64,000 nucleotides of DNA from Tanytarsus gracilentus. Taxonomy: Eukaryota > Arthropoda > Insecta > Diptera > Chironomidae. Positions 1-11,700 of the stretch are shown here, one piece after another (the stretch's first letter is position 1; each line of letters starts with the position of its first letter). The position numbers and the translations under genes were made by a program. The notes under the pieces are model-generated. The model was not told where the DNA came from and made no database searches. It was given only the letters and a program-made list of their open reading frames with translations. The DNA lies in contig JAXRKN010000041.1 in NCBI GenBank assembly GCA_038502055.1, positions 4,135,501 through 4,199,500 of the forward strand. The letters run 5' to 3'.

Positions 1-478
1 ATATTTTGGTGAGGATGTTAAAAAGTGAAAAGAAGAAAACGAAAAGAATTTTTTTGAAAAAGGCTCGTGGCCACGCGTGGATGAAATTAAAAGTTGAAAT
101 TGACGATCGAGGAAAATTTAGTGAGTTTTTACAAAAAAAAACTGATAAGCTTTAAATTTATTTTATTAACAATTTTTTGCTCTTAAATTTTAAATAATAA
201 AAATTATTTCATAAAATCCAAAGTAAAATTTCCATGTCTCTCACTTTAAAGTCAGTCTTTGGAGTGATAGAAGATGGGTGAGAAGAAATTAGTAAAGTCA
301 CTTCAACCCGGGAACTTAATGCTTGGGAGAGTTACTTCATAGCCAACAGTGAAGAGAGCATGAACCGATCCGATCGAATCTTTTTTCTCTTACATTTTAC
401 AACAATTGACGACGTGATGAGAGAGATTGACTCAGGACTATGTCGAACTGTTCTGGGGATGACAGCCTAGCTGTCGAA
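1..478. other. No gene recognised
   Basis: No coding exon could be supported here. The stretch at about 245-480 is noticeably richer in G and C than its surroundings and contains short runs such as aacccgggaactt. It may be the remains of a mobile element next to the fold-back repeat that starts at 479, but I cannot name it. Confidence 0.4.
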
Positions 479-693
479 ATATATGAACGTAGTTTTGCAT
501 AAACCAAAAAATGACTGTAAAAAAAACACCACATGCCTGCTTCGGAAAACACATTTATTTGAAATTTTTAAAAAAAAAAAAAAATAAAAATCGAGCGGTT
601 AAAAATTTTTTCAAATAAATGTGTTTTCCGAAGCAGGCATGTGGTGTTTTTTTACAGTCATTTTTTGGTTTATGCAAAACTACGTTCATATAT
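479..693. repeat. Fold-back inverted repeat (MITE-like)
   Basis: Two arms of about 90 bp are almost perfect reverse complements: the left arm runs from 479 to about 570 and the right arm from about 601 to 693. They are separated by an A-rich spacer of about 30 bp. Outer ends read atatatgaacgta and tacgttcatatat. There is no coding sequence inside. The near identity of the arms suggests a recent non-autonomous fold-back element. No target-site duplication was clear. Confidence 0.85.
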
Positions 694-764
694 AAAAATA
701 AAAAAACACGATCTTAAGAAGTTAATTTGAGTTTTTTCGATATAGTCTCTACATTACAGTTGAC

Positions 765-826
765 TTACGTTCTTCTTACGTTTTTGTTCATCCTTTCTTT
801 CATTCTGCCATTGACTCCTCAACAAC
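765..826 (-). pseudogene. Relic of first exon of the 4.7 kb lectin-like gene
   Basis: This stretch closely matches the first coding exon of the type II lectin-like gene at 4714-4807, including the part encoding the WLRSQWQNERR segment and the gtaagt donor. The copy lacks the segment with the start codon and carries substitutions and small indels. It lies directly against an unrelated fragment (836 onward), so it is a broken duplicate rather than part of a working gene. Confidence 0.7.
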
Positions 827-835
827 GTGAATTTA

Positions 836-1370
836 AAAAACTTCAAAAAAGATTATTTTACTGTTTCTTTATTTTTTGACCATCACCAATTTTTCTTAAA
901 ATTAAACTTTTAACGTTTGAAATTGAAAAATCTTTCAAGAATGTTAGCGAGGGCGACCGCAATTTGTTGAATTCTTGTTTCGGCATTTCTTGCAGAGATG
1001 ATAGATTTTCTGAGATTTTCTCGTGATTCATAAGCACCAACATACACTTGATTTGTACTAGAAACAGCGTTACCCACTGTATTTGATGCCGCAGATCCAG
1101 TTGCGGGAGGTGCTGGTGGGAGGGGTGGTGGAGATGGCGGCCAAAAAGGGAGATCTAAATTTGACATTTTATAATTGAAATTTTTTCTTTAAAAGTTTTA
1201 TTTATAATTAAACTTACGTTGTCGGTGCAGGGGTCGGTGTACTTAAAAAATATAAAATCAATTCTTTGTTATTTCAACAATTCATATTTTTGAATAAAAA
1301 AACTTACGGGATTTATAACGGGTGGGTTCGTGTGTGCCGCTATATGTGCCTCTGTCCTTGTTATTTGTAT
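836..1370 (-). pseudogene. Broken copy of a stalked-lectin 3' end
   Basis: The minus strand from 1167 to 910 encodes a Pro-rich segment followed by a C-terminal domain nearly identical to that of the gene ending at 24782, including the AYESR.NLRKS motif. The flanking 3' sequence (836-910) and the intron before the exon also match. Two upstream exon-like pieces remain, a 24-nt one near 1217-1240 with a gtaagt donor and a longer one near 1311-1354. Joining the 24-nt exon in the usual phase 2 shifts the last exon out of frame and reaches a stop, because of a one-base difference in the TTTTTGG stretch. The signal peptide and lectin domain exons are not recognisable. I call it a pseudogene from an inverted segmental duplication. 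Confidence 0.7.
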
Positions 1371-2373
1371 AAACTTAAAGTTTGATTAAAAGCACTTTGC
1401 TGCATAGTGTTTGTTTTTCAAAATCATGCCATAAATCAAATTGTGGTACAAATCACTCATTATTTTTTGAAAAGACTGGTTACGGATAATTAACTTAAAT
1501 TTTATGATGCAATTTTCTCACTTGGCTCCAACTTAAAAAAGTCTTTGGATTTGTAAAAAAATTAAACACTGTGCACATTTGTGCTCTTCCTGCTACTCGA
1601 TTCATTTCATACATTTTATTATTTTTTAAATAACTGTGTAATTTTTCGATACTCATGGCATTGACTCCGACCAAAAAACAACACTAGAAACACAGCTAAT
1701 CCTCGAATGACGTTTAATTTTCCCCACTTTTGGGTGAATTAATCCAGTGTTATTTTTACAACTGTTTTTCTTTAAATGAACTGTTGCATTGCTCTGCAGT
1801 CACTTTTATACCATTTAAGAAATCCCGAAACTTGTTTCATTAAAAGATTATAAATTTTCTTCTGGTCCACTGCATTTTTTCCATGACTGCAGTTTTTTGT
1901 CCCTCAGGGGTTGATCCAATTGTTTTTTGTATGTATTTTCCGTATTTTCATTCAATGTGGTAGTATTTTTTTAAAAAAATTATAAAATTTGAGTGTTCCC
2001 TCCCCTTTAAGTATAGACCCCTTTTTCGTTTAGATCAACAAACCTTTTGAATTCAGCATATATGCAAAACGAGATTTGGGGTTCATTAACCCAATCAAAA
2101 AATTCTCGTCCTCAACTCGTTAAATAACTTTAAAGAATGCAAACATGCATTTTTATTGACCTGAAAGAAAGTGTTAATGAACTTTGTGGATGATTTTATT
2201 TGGTTGAAAAGTGAATTTTATTACTAAATTGTTTGAGAAAAATTCAAGTGAGAAAAAAGTCTAACATTTCTATTTTCCTACAATTGTATAAATTTTTTCT
2301 TAACATCATGTTACAGTGTGAACTATAATAACATATAACTATAACTTATAGCTCAACTTAAGTTTTTTATAAT
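1371..2373 (-). other. Possible decayed lectin-like remains, otherwise no gene
   Basis: No intact gene was found. On the minus strand near 1500-1660 a short open stretch containing the motif FFTNPKTFLSWSQ, and another near 1380-1450 containing LWHDFEKQTLC, faintly resemble the first and last parts of a C-type lectin fold. They could be the decayed body of the pseudogene that continues at 836-1370. The resemblance is weak. Confidence 0.25.
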
Positions 2374-3194
2374 TTAACTTTTGCAATATTCGCAAATTAA
2401 ATAATTTTTATTGTGACATGGTTCATTGACGATTTCATAAGTGTACGATCGATGCTCACTAATTAGTGCCAAGCACGATCGATATAAAGGAACTTTGCGG
2501 TTTTTACCTAAAAAATAATTCAGAATTTTTTTTATTATTTAAAAAATAAAATTTAAGTAAATAAAAGAAATAATTAAAAAATCAAAATCTCACCTTCAAC
2601 CCACAAAACCGTGTCATATCCAACACCGAAGGTTTCAATCGCTAAGCTCAAAATGTCATTGAAATTATTCTCATTTATTTTTGCTGGAATCATTTTTCGC
2701 ACTCGACAAATTTCATTCATTTCCGAATGTTTCACTCGCTCGGCGACAATGCAAAAAGTTGAATTTTTCACTTCATAAAATCCAAAGCAAAATTTATCGA
2801 AAGCCATTTCAAAAGATTCCTCAAGAGTTGTTGGACTTTTGATTGTGATAATTTTCTTTGTTGTTTGAGGAATTTCTAAAGTTGAAGTCTTCATGTCATT
2901 TGTTGTTGTTGTTTCTGGAGATTTTATGGATGTTTCCGCAAAACTTTCAGTGGTTGATTGTAAAACCAAAAAATCGTCATTAAAATAAATCAAATCAGTA
3001 GTTGAAGACTTCAAGGGGTTTTCCGTTTCATAATCAATTTCAATTAAAAAACTTGAAGTTTCATAAACGGTCGAAAATTCTTCAACAAACTTAAAATTAT
3101 TGTTTTCTTCATTTTCTATACGTTGACTCACAAAATATGCGACAGTCGCAAAAATTATCATTGAGAGAAAAGTTGAAATTATTTTTTTGTTCAT
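2374..3194 (-). CDS. Type II membrane C-type-lectin-like protein (copy 1)
   Basis: Two exons, 3194-2594 and 2507-2374, join in phase 1 to give 244 residues. Residues 4-24 form one membrane segment directly after a short basic start (MNKK), so the protein should sit type II, with the rest outside. A Ser/Thr-rich stalk of about 100 residues follows, then a lectin-like fold: Cys in FCFGF, the STFCIVAE strand, a WVEG motif at the exon junction, and in exon 2 the RSCLAL strand and the final C-H-N..YLICEY. No EPN or QPD calcium/sugar motif is visible, so sugar binding is not implied. The second exon is exactly 134 nt, as in the paralogue at 5556-6651. The ligand is unknown. It may act in surface recognition or defence, by analogy only. 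Confidence 0.8.
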
Positions 3195-3844
3195 TTAGAA
3201 TTAAGAAAATCTAAAAAATTCAAATAAACAATTTATTTAATTTTTTAATCAGAATCTGATTTTGTGATGAAATTTAACTATTTTTTTATGCCGTCACAAA
3301 TTTTTACACATCCACTGCAGTGCAGTTTTTAAATTAATTCAATTCGTTAATTTTAATCTAATTTAATTTTTAATTTTTTTTGAATTAATTCAAATTCGTT
3401 AATTTTAAACTATTTTAATTTTTGAATTTTTTGAATTAATTCAATTTTAAGAATATTTTTCTGTTAATTTTTTTTTCACTTTTCTATCTTTCTCATTCCG
3501 AGTTTTCTCATGTAATGAAAAGAATTTAAACGAGAAATTTTAATTCACTCCAGACGTGAGTTAAAAAAATTCTAAATATTTCTAATTAAATTGATTAATG
3601 AGTCAATCAATAATGACCTAACAATAAAAGTCGTCCACGATTTTAAAGGTGTTGAATTTAATTGAAATTTTACAGCAAAATTTTTACACCTTTTGACTTG
3701 CAACATTTATGTGAGTCGCACGATTTTAGAAATTGAGAGTTTAATCGTAAAAAAATTGAAGAAAATTTTTTTAAGATTTTTTGATGTGAATTGAAAAATA
3801 TATAAAATTTTTGGAAAATTGCAAAACTTTGTAAGAATTGACAA
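3195..3844. other. Intergenic, no gene seen
   Basis: Very AT-rich sequence upstream of the lectin-like gene that ends at 3194. The segment 3330-3450 contains several short imperfect repeats of a ttaattcaa / ttgaattaa type. No conserved coding sequence or RNA gene was recognised. Confidence 0.5.
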
Positions 3845-3925
3845 GGGCTTATCATTTAAGTATAAGTGCACAATCTTGGCACTAGGGGCTGAAAACTGGT
3901 TTAGGAGAAATCCAAAATTAATAAA
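3845..3925. repeat. Dispersed repeat shared with 41.8 kb
   Basis: About 80 bp with the core cttggcactaggggc and a conserved gaaatccaaaattaat end match the segment at about 41830-41920 in the Kank intron. Because the match sits in otherwise unrelated contexts it is most likely the tail of a dispersed non-autonomous element. Confidence 0.65.
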
Positions 3926-3972
3926 AATCTAAAATATTTTTTACAATTAATTTTATTTAAATCAATTCTTTT

Positions 3973-4807
3973 TCAATATCCACAATAAAAATAATGATTG
4001 CCTTGACACGAGCAGCTGCTTATTTGATATAAATCTCTTCGAATGCTTTCGATCGCCAAACAATTTCCTTCTTGTTCAATAACTCCCCAACCTCTTTCCG
4101 CCACATGATCTGTCGTTAAAAAGAAACTCATGTTTTTCGGATGCGTCAACCATTCTTTCTTACTTTTCGACCATTTTCCATTGATCCAAATTCTCGTTCC
4201 ACCGCCACTTCCAAAAAGCTTTTTCGTCTCTTCATAAATTTTAATTTTAACATCTTCGGATGATATTTCAAGTAATTCCATTCCATATTTATCGCACATC
4301 ACTTGAGCGCCATAAAAATCTTGATCTGTGTGCACCAAGCAAGCGCCACTTGCATCGGAAGTTTTAAAGATCGCGAGACAAATGGACAAATCGCTGACTT
4401 TCGTGTGTTTAAGCTCAAAAGCCGATGGAAGTTCCTCGCGAGCATCAACAACCGATCGACCGTCGTGCATTGCGAGCATCAAAATCGAAACAATCATTCC
4501 AGTGAACATTAAAGCAGCGATAACAAGAAGAATTATTTCAATGTAAAAATTGCGATCGTTTCGAGGAAAAAAGTTTGTTTTTGTTGGTTGTGCCATGGAA
4601 ACGTCATCGACTGGAAGTGAGAAGAGTTTTTATGAATGAAATTTTATTTGCTGAAACGTGGGATTTTTTTAAATAATATTTACGTGTTTAATAATAAGAT
4701 TGAACTGACTTACGTTCTTCTTCAACAAGCATTTGTTCGTCCCTTCTTTCATTCTGCCATTGACTCCTCAACCACGTGAATTTTGGCATTGAAATGTTTG
4801 ATGACAT
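3973..4807 (-). CDS. Type II membrane C-type-lectin-like protein (copy 2)
   Basis: Two exons: 4807-4714, starting with the ATG of MSSNISMP, and 4610-3973. They join in phase 1 for 243 residues. The first exon adds a charged cytoplasmic head (WLRSQWQNERRDEQ) that a single-exon reading from 4596 would miss. A membrane segment follows at about residues 55-75 (IEIILLVIAALMFTGMIV). The ectodomain is a complete lectin-like fold: ACLVHTDQDFYGA, a MELLEISSED helix, IWINGKW, GNCLAIES and the end HYFYCGY, with six or more cysteines. No EPN/QPD motif is present. It differs from its two neighbours in having the head exon and the lectin fold in one exon. A relic of the head exon lies at 765-826. Confidence 0.85.
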
Positions 4808-5555
4808 TTTTTAATTAAATATTTTACGTATTTTTATGTTTTAATTTTTGATAAACTTCAAAAAAAAATTGAAATATTTTTATCACAACTTTTTTCTAAA
4901 TTATAAAAATTTTAATTGAACAAAAATTCATTAATTCATTAATTTATTTATTAAAATAGGTTTTTTATTTTTTAAAAAATTTGAAACTTTTTTCAGATGT
5001 TTTACAGATTTAATTTATTTATATTTTTCTTTAGTTAGTCTAACTTTCACTTGTCAACAAAAATTTCAAAACAATTTTTTATCAATAGTTCTTTATCAGC
5101 ACTTTTTTCTTCTAAAAATAGTACCCGCGAGAATTTTTTCATTCAAATGAATTAAATTATTTTTTCTGAGAGTGTCAAGTGAAACTGAGAGTCGAAGACC
5201 GCTTGGAGACGATTTTATATTTATTTTTTAAGAATTATTTTCGCTCTCATTTAAATGCGTTTTGAGAATTTGTCATTTTTTTCTCGATGAAAAGAAAATT
5301 TTTTCAGAGGAATGAAAATCTCAAAATATTTAATTAATATTTTTTATATTGATTGATTGATTGATTGATTGCTGATGGGTATTTAATTAATTTTTTTTAT
5401 ATATCCACCCCTGAAATTTTCAATGCCAATTAAAGTTTTTCTTCCGTATTTTTTTAATTAAAAAATGATATTTACTGCTTGGCTTTAAAAAAATTAATTG
5501 CAGAGTAAATTGCTTCTTATCTTCTCGCAAGTCAAAGACTTCATAATTGAGTGAC
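4808..5555. other. Intergenic with a GATT microsatellite
   Basis: No gene seen. A short (GATT)n tract lies at 5350-5371. The sequence near 5150-5230 has a modest rise in GC content, but no open frame could be supported. Confidence 0.5.
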
Positions 5556-6651
5556 TTACTCTTGATGATATTCGCACATCACGTAATGATCTTTCTCGCA
5601 AAATTCATAATACACGACGTACTTATTTGTGTTTCTTGGACTGAAAATTGCAAGACACGATCGAAACGATGGAGTGTCTTCGCTTCTGCCTGAGTGAAAA
5701 AAAAATTGATATTAAAATAAAATCAACCTGAGAGCTATCACATCGTTAAATACCAATACCAATACCAAATAAAATCAATGGGGTGAAAACTCAGGTTAAA
5801 ATTTAAATTTTTTTAAAGTAATTAATTGAGTTGGTTGAGTTTATAAGAGGTATGGACGCTCAGGTTGAAAATTAAATTATTTAATTATTAAATTAAATAT
5901 TAATCAGGGGACAAAGACTCAGGTTGAAAAAATTATTAAACATTAAAAAGCTCAAATCCAATTAAAGCTGCTCCTAATTTAAAATTTATTATTCCAAGAT
6001 AAAATTAATTAAAAAATTAAAAACCATAAAAAATATTTTCTCACCATCGATCCACATAATCGTCGCGTGTCCAACGCCAAAAGTTTTCGTTGCAAGATCA
6101 AAAACGTCATTAAAATTGTTATTAGTCACTCTAACAGGAAACATTTTGAAACCACCGCAAAGTTTGAAAATTTCTGAATGTTTCACGTTTTTAGCGATGA
6201 TGCAAAAAGTTGAATTTTGTGTTTTACTAAATCTAAAGCAATTTTCATCGACTGTTGAATTTTTTAGATTTTCAAAAGTTGTTGAAGTTTCTAAATTTCT
6301 TTCGTAAACAATTTGATCCTCGAAAGCTGAATTTTGGATCCAAATTGACTCTTTTAACCCTTCAATAGTCTTTTTGGTTGTTTCTTCTCTCACATAATTA
6401 TCCAAAATTTTATTTTTATTGCTTTCATTACCACAAAGGATGAGATAAGTGAAAAATGCAGTGATAGCGACGCCGAAGATCAGCGAGGTCAATTTTTTGT
6501 GATTGGTAATAACTTTTTTAAGCTTATGAGCAGCATTTTTCGACTCAGTTAGATTTGAGGATGAATTTGTTGAATTAATTGTTAAATTTGATGGAATGTT
6601 GAGGACTGAAGGTTGATCAGATTCGAGATTTCGGGATGATTTTAAGGCCAT
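5556..6651 (-). CDS. Type II membrane C-type-lectin-like protein (copy 3)
   Basis: Exons 6651-6045 and 5689-5556 join in phase 1 to give 246 residues. A cytoplasmic head of about 55 residues precedes one membrane segment (SLIFGVAITAFFTYLILCG), then a stalk, then the lectin-like fold: ENCFRFSKTQNSTFCIIA, IMWIDG at the junction, RSCLAIFSP and the final FCEKDHYVMCEYHQE. It is the closest relative of the gene at 2374-3194, with the same exon phase and the same 134-nt second exon. The three genes look like a tandem family. There is no calcium-site motif, so carbohydrate binding is unproven. Confidence 0.82.
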
Positions 6652-7474
6652 GGCAAAGAATTTTGGATTTCTTGAGGGTGAAATTTGTTTTTTAAAATTA
6701 AATTATTTTTTTTGACCTTTTTTGAATTTTTTTAATTTATTCTAAAACTTTCCTAACTTTTTTTTAATGTTTAAAATATTTTTTAAAATTTTTTTCGATA
6801 CCTCAAAATTATTCGCTTCCAATTCGATCAAACATTCGCAAGTAACTGAATTGCAATTAATCGCGTGTGTTTCAAATTAAAAGCAACAAAGTTAACGAAA
6901 ATTGAAGATTCTCAAAAATTGGAGATTGCAAAAGCGTGCAAGGGTCAGAGATTGATTTTGATGAGGGGAAAAAATAATCAATTTAAAAATTTTTTTGATT
7001 AATGAGGTTTAAAAATTTTTATGACACATTTAAACAACTTTCTAAATTCTCGTCCTTAATTTTATTTAATTCCTAATTAATAATTTATTCATGCCTACAA
7101 TTTTTGGTATTAAGAGCTTATTTTTTGAATCCCCTTTAAATCATCAAATAAAATATTTAAAAAATTTATTTCTATTTTATCCAAAATTCTCCGACGCATA
7201 AAATTCGAGAGATTTATAAGAAAAAAATCTTTTTACCGTATTATTTGTGAATGTATTGCGAGTTTAACCCAAATTTAAGGAAGATATAAAAGGAAAAGAT
7301 TTCAAAGAAATTTGTTTCAGTGAAAATTTTATTCTCGAGCACTGAAGAAGTTTTTAAAGTTATTTGATAATCGAACGTATTTTAGCATAATTAAAGACTC
7401 ATTTCAAAAAGTTTAAAAACTGAAAAAATAAAAATCATAATAAAATTAATTAGACTCTCTCAGAAAGCTTAAAA
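6652..7474 (+). promoter_or_regulatory. Intergenic; TATA box and initiator for the 7.5 kb gene
   Basis: TATAAAAG at 7285-7292 is followed 31 bases downstream by TCAGT at 7317-7321, the arthropod initiator. This spacing is that of an insect core promoter and points at the gene starting at 7475, giving a leader of about 155 bases. Upstream to 6652 I see only AT-rich sequence. Confidence 0.6.
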
Positions 7475-7963
7475 ATGAATTTAAAAAACTTCCTAATATT
7501 TTTGACATTTTTCGGATGCTTAACAGCGATGAAAATTGAAAATAAAATAAACGACGATAAAAGTGAAAATGTTGAAATTGTCGAAAGTTTAGAGGATGAA
7601 AGTGATGAAAATTTAACGACAACTCTAAAAGTTCTCGATGAAATTTTAACGAGTACTGGAAAAAATCCCGAGTTAACTTCAATAAAAACAGAAAAAACTT
7701 CAACAATTTCTGCTCAAATCACATCTAAAGTGTCAACACCTAAAACTACAACAACTCATGATGATGTAACTTCAACAACGCGAGTAAAAACTACAACAAA
7801 AAAAAGTGTGCCCACAACAAAACCATCTCGTCGAACCGTCTTTGCTACTTTTGCGACATCACAAGGACCACTTTATCCTCTCTTACCGCCACCTCCTGTT
7901 TATTGGCTAAATTCAGCGATTGAATTCGCTAACAACCTCGCGCAGAGAGTTTCGGGAAATTAA
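7475..7963 (+). CDS. Small secreted Thr/Pro-rich protein
   Basis: A single exon of 162 residues. Residues 1-18 (MNLKNFLIFLTFFGCLTA) are a typical signal peptide. The mature part begins with an acidic segment, then a Thr/Ser/Lys-rich region of about 70 residues (KTTTTHDDVTSTTRVKTTTK) likely to be O-glycosylated, then a conserved-looking Pro-rich end (YPLLPPPPVYW) and a short amphipathic tail. I do not recognise the family. The good promoter at 7285-7321 supports a real gene. It may be a mucin-like secreted protein, related in style to the Pro/Thr stalks of the lectins at 19-25 kb. Confidence 0.65.
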   Translation: MNLKNFLIFLTFFGCLTAMKIENKINDDKSENVEIVESLEDESDENLTTTLKVLDEILTSTGKNPELTSIKTEKTSTISAQITSKVSTPKTTTTHDDVTSTTRVKTTTKKSVPTTKPSRRTVFATFATSQGPLYPLLPPPPVYWLNSAIEFANNLAQRVSGN

Positions 7964-8113
7964 ATTTTTTAATAATTTATTTAAATTTTAAATTTGATAT
8001 TTTCAGCTTTAAAAATTTCTTGAAACTGAAAAAATAAATTTTTTTTTTAAAACTGACAAATTTTAAATGTTTTTCAAGTTCTCAACGCAATTTATAATTC
8101 TTACAGCTTCAAT

Positions 8114-8652
8114 TTAGTATCGATATTTTGTGGAATAATCTTTTGGCGACACAACCAAACCGCGACCCTTGCGAGCTCCTCTATAGACAGTCTCAACTAT
8201 GTCAATCATCTCCTGCTTATCTTCCAGCGCCCAATTGATTTTATTGTTGTTACCGGTACCCAAATCAATCATGATGTGCTTATTGCGAAAGAAGAACATA
8301 CAAGTGCAGGGATCGTACAATTCATACCTGAACATTAATGATTCAATTAAATAATTCTTTAATTAATAACAGACACTTACATTTTATTAAAGTCGGGAAC
8401 TTCAGTTATGTCCACTAAATAAATGACTGCAAAGTTTTTCACCTTTTCGGCGATGCTATAGAGGACTTCATCCATTTTCATGCAAGTAGGATCCCAATCG
8501 TGACCGAATCTAATTACCTAATTTAATAATAAAATTAAAAGTGAACGATTTTATTCGATTAATTATTTTCCTACCACAATTCGATCATCTTCACTCAGTA
8601 TCGCTTGATCCACTTGCCATCCGTTGTGGAGATGAGTTAGCATATACGACAT
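8114..8652 (-). CDS. Dim1: Spliceosomal thioredoxin-like protein Dim1 (U5 15 kDa)
   Basis: Three exons (8652-8575, 8517-8381, 8327-8114) give exactly 142 residues, the length of this almost invariant eukaryotic protein. The start MSYMLTHLHNGWQVDQAI, the middle VIRFGHDWDPTCM and the end KGRGLVVSPKDYSTKYRY are diagnostic. It is a thioredoxin-fold component of the U5 snRNP and the U4/U6.U5 tri-snRNP, working in the nucleus in pre-mRNA splicing. The thioredoxin-site position reads DPTC, so redox chemistry is not expected. It lies 118 bp downstream of the 5-oxoprolinase stop on the same strand. Confidence 0.97.
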
Positions 8653-8770
8653 TATGAATTAATTTAATTTTAATTATTTTTGTGTATTTTATTTTCACTT
8701 TGTTTTGTTTTGATTTTTGCTTCAATTTTTTTTTGCTTCAGTAAAAAATATTTCAAATTTTAAGCGACCG

Positions 8771-11700
8771 TTAAACAGATTCTTGTTGCGATTTATAAGC
8801 GAATAAGCTTCCACTAGTTTTCTCGTAATATTCTTCTTCTTGAGCGTCACCACGTCTTTTTTCAGCCTTTCTCTTGCCATATCCTCCGCCGCCTAGTTAA
8901 AAAATAGTCTAAAATTTTATAAAAATGATTAAATTTATCTCACCTGGGGTCAGCATGGAAAAAACATCACCAGCCTCAACTTCGACAGCAGTTTTACCTC
9001 CCAAATTTATTATCCTTCCATCTCTCCGGTGAAGCAAATTCAAACCCAACTTTCCACTTTCTCCACTCTCCAATCCATAATTTTTAATTGCACGTCGTTC
9101 GGTCAACACAGACAGTGTTACTGGTCTCCTGAACATCAATTCTCGTTTCATACCCTCGCCGCCTTTAAAAAGTCCATCGCCACCGGAGTTGTCATTGCGA
9201 AGACAAAATGATTTTAAAATCATCGGATATCTTTGTTCGATTATCTCGAGATCGGTAATTCTTGTGATATGATTGAAGATTTAGAAAACCGTTAAATTTT
9301 GATAATTCATAAAAAAATTAATTTTTATGCTTGATCTATTTAAAATTCTTAAGGAAGATTTAAAAAAAAAATTACCTAGTATTTGTCATGTGTGTGTGCA
9401 CACCTGATGTGCCATTCCACGACGGACCAGCTCCAGAGCCACCACCAACCGTTTCATAATAACCCCAATTTTCATCACCAATCGTTATGTTATTCATGCA
9501 ACCCGAAGAAGCTGCACACGCTTTAAAAGCCTTCAAAATCACGTCGACAATTCTTTGAGAGGTCAGCACATTTCCACCAACAACAGCTGCTCCTTCAGAT
9601 GGATTAATAATTGAATTTTGAGGAATAATAACGTTAATGGGACTCAAGCAGCCTTGATTGAGTGGAATATCAAAGCCGACTAAGCATCGCAGGCTGTAAA
9701 TTATCGCTGACATGACGATAGCTTTTGGTGCATTACAATTCCCATGAACTTCGTAGCCTGTTCCGGTAAAATCGAAAACAGCCGTTCCATTTTTCTCATC
9801 GATCGAAATTTTGAGTGAAATTGGCGAACCATCGTCCATAAATTCCGTGGCACTCAAAACGCTTTCACCGGTTTTATTTTTGGCATTAACGGCAATTTCT
9901 TTGAGCATGTCACGAACACATTCAGCTGCATTCTGTTGTATGTAGTTCATAAAAGCTTGCACAACTTCCAAGCCATAAATGTCGATGAGTTCTCGAACAA
10001 GTTGAATTCCTTTGTGATTTGCTGCGATTTGAGCTTTCAAGTCGGAAATGTTATCAGCTAAATTTCGACTTCCAGCAATTGTCAGCTCCTCTGTTATTTC
10101 TCTTTCATTAAAAATTCCTTCATTGACTAACATGAACGACTTAAAGGCGGCACCTTCCTCAGAAAGACTTTTTGAATGTGGAGGCATAGATCCAGGCGAA
10201 ATTCCACCAATGTCCGCATGATGACCACGTGAAGCAACAAAAAATACTGGTCTTGACACTTTTGGATAGAAAACGGGCGTGATAACTGTCAAATCAGGTA
10301 AATGACTGCCACCTGCTTGCGGATGATTGGATAAAATCACATCACCATCTTTTAAGGTTTCACCACGTTCCTTAATTTGATAACGAACAGTTTCTTGCAT
10401 CGCTCCCAAATGTACGGGAATGTGGGGAGCATTCGATACAAGGCCTCCATCAGGTCCAAATAATGCACAACTAAAGTCAAGTCGTTCTTTGATATTTGTC
10501 GAAATTGAAGTTCTCTGAAGAACTCGTCCACACTGTTCTGCAATGCTCATGAATCTATGACTGAAAATTGACAGTTGAATGGGATCCATGTCGACTCCAA
10601 TGACTTTTTGTAGTGAGTTGTCTCCAATAGATATTATTATGTCACCTTTTTTGGTGATTTGAGCTTCACAATTGGGCTCAATGACGATTGTTGAAAGCTT
10701 ATCAATAATTACTGATGGTCCTTGCAGTTTGTGACCACACAGTAAAATTTCTCGCCTATATAATTTTGTTTGAAACCATTCGTTGTCGAAGAAAACTTTG
10801 GCGATTTTAATTGGTTCTGGAAAACTTCCATTTGATTCCAAAATATCTGGCTCATCGGGGATTTGAGACTTTCCACATCCTCTCACTCTTATGTCGTCGA
10901 CAATAACAACACGATTTTCAAGTATGAAACCAAATTCTTTTTGATATCTTTTTAAAAATGATGACATGAAATTACCATAGCTTGGCACATCTTCTTTTCC
11001 ATCGACGTCTGGTGAAATCATAAGTGCACAGTCCGTTCCATTATATCTCAAATGAAGATAAGGCTCGAGCACAATAGTTTCTCTCTTAAATCCTTGCAAC
11101 TTTAACTGTTTGACGCAAACATTTGAAAGTTTGTCGAGCAAATTTTTGATGATATCAACTTTCGATGGTTCAAAAATTAAACCACACGGCTCTTGTGATT
11201 CATGAACAACGTCGGCCAATGCCATTCCATAAGCTGATAATATTCCACCAAATTTATGAATTAAAATCGTTTTCATACCGAGATCTTTCGCAATAGAACA
11301 GGCATGCTGACCTCCTGCTCCGCCAAAGATGGACAAAGCGTGTTTCGAAGTATCAAATCCACGGCTTTGAGTTAGCGCTCTAATTGGTCGCGCCATGCTT
11401 TCATTGGCAACTTTAATAAATCCCATTGCAACATCTTGAACCGAAAGTTCTTCAGTCTTGTTCGTTTGCTTATTGTAGCAATTTATAATTTCAGTTATTT
11501 CAGTAAATTTTCTCATTGCCGCGTCGTAATCTAGCGGTTCATTTTCATTGAGTCCAAATATTTGAGGAAAATATTCCGGAAAGAGACGACCAAGCACTAA
11601 GTTTGCATCCGTGACAGTTAATTCACCTCCTTTTTTGTAGCAAGCTGGTCCTGGATGAGCTCCCATGGACTCAGGTCCTACAACATACATTCCACTGCGA

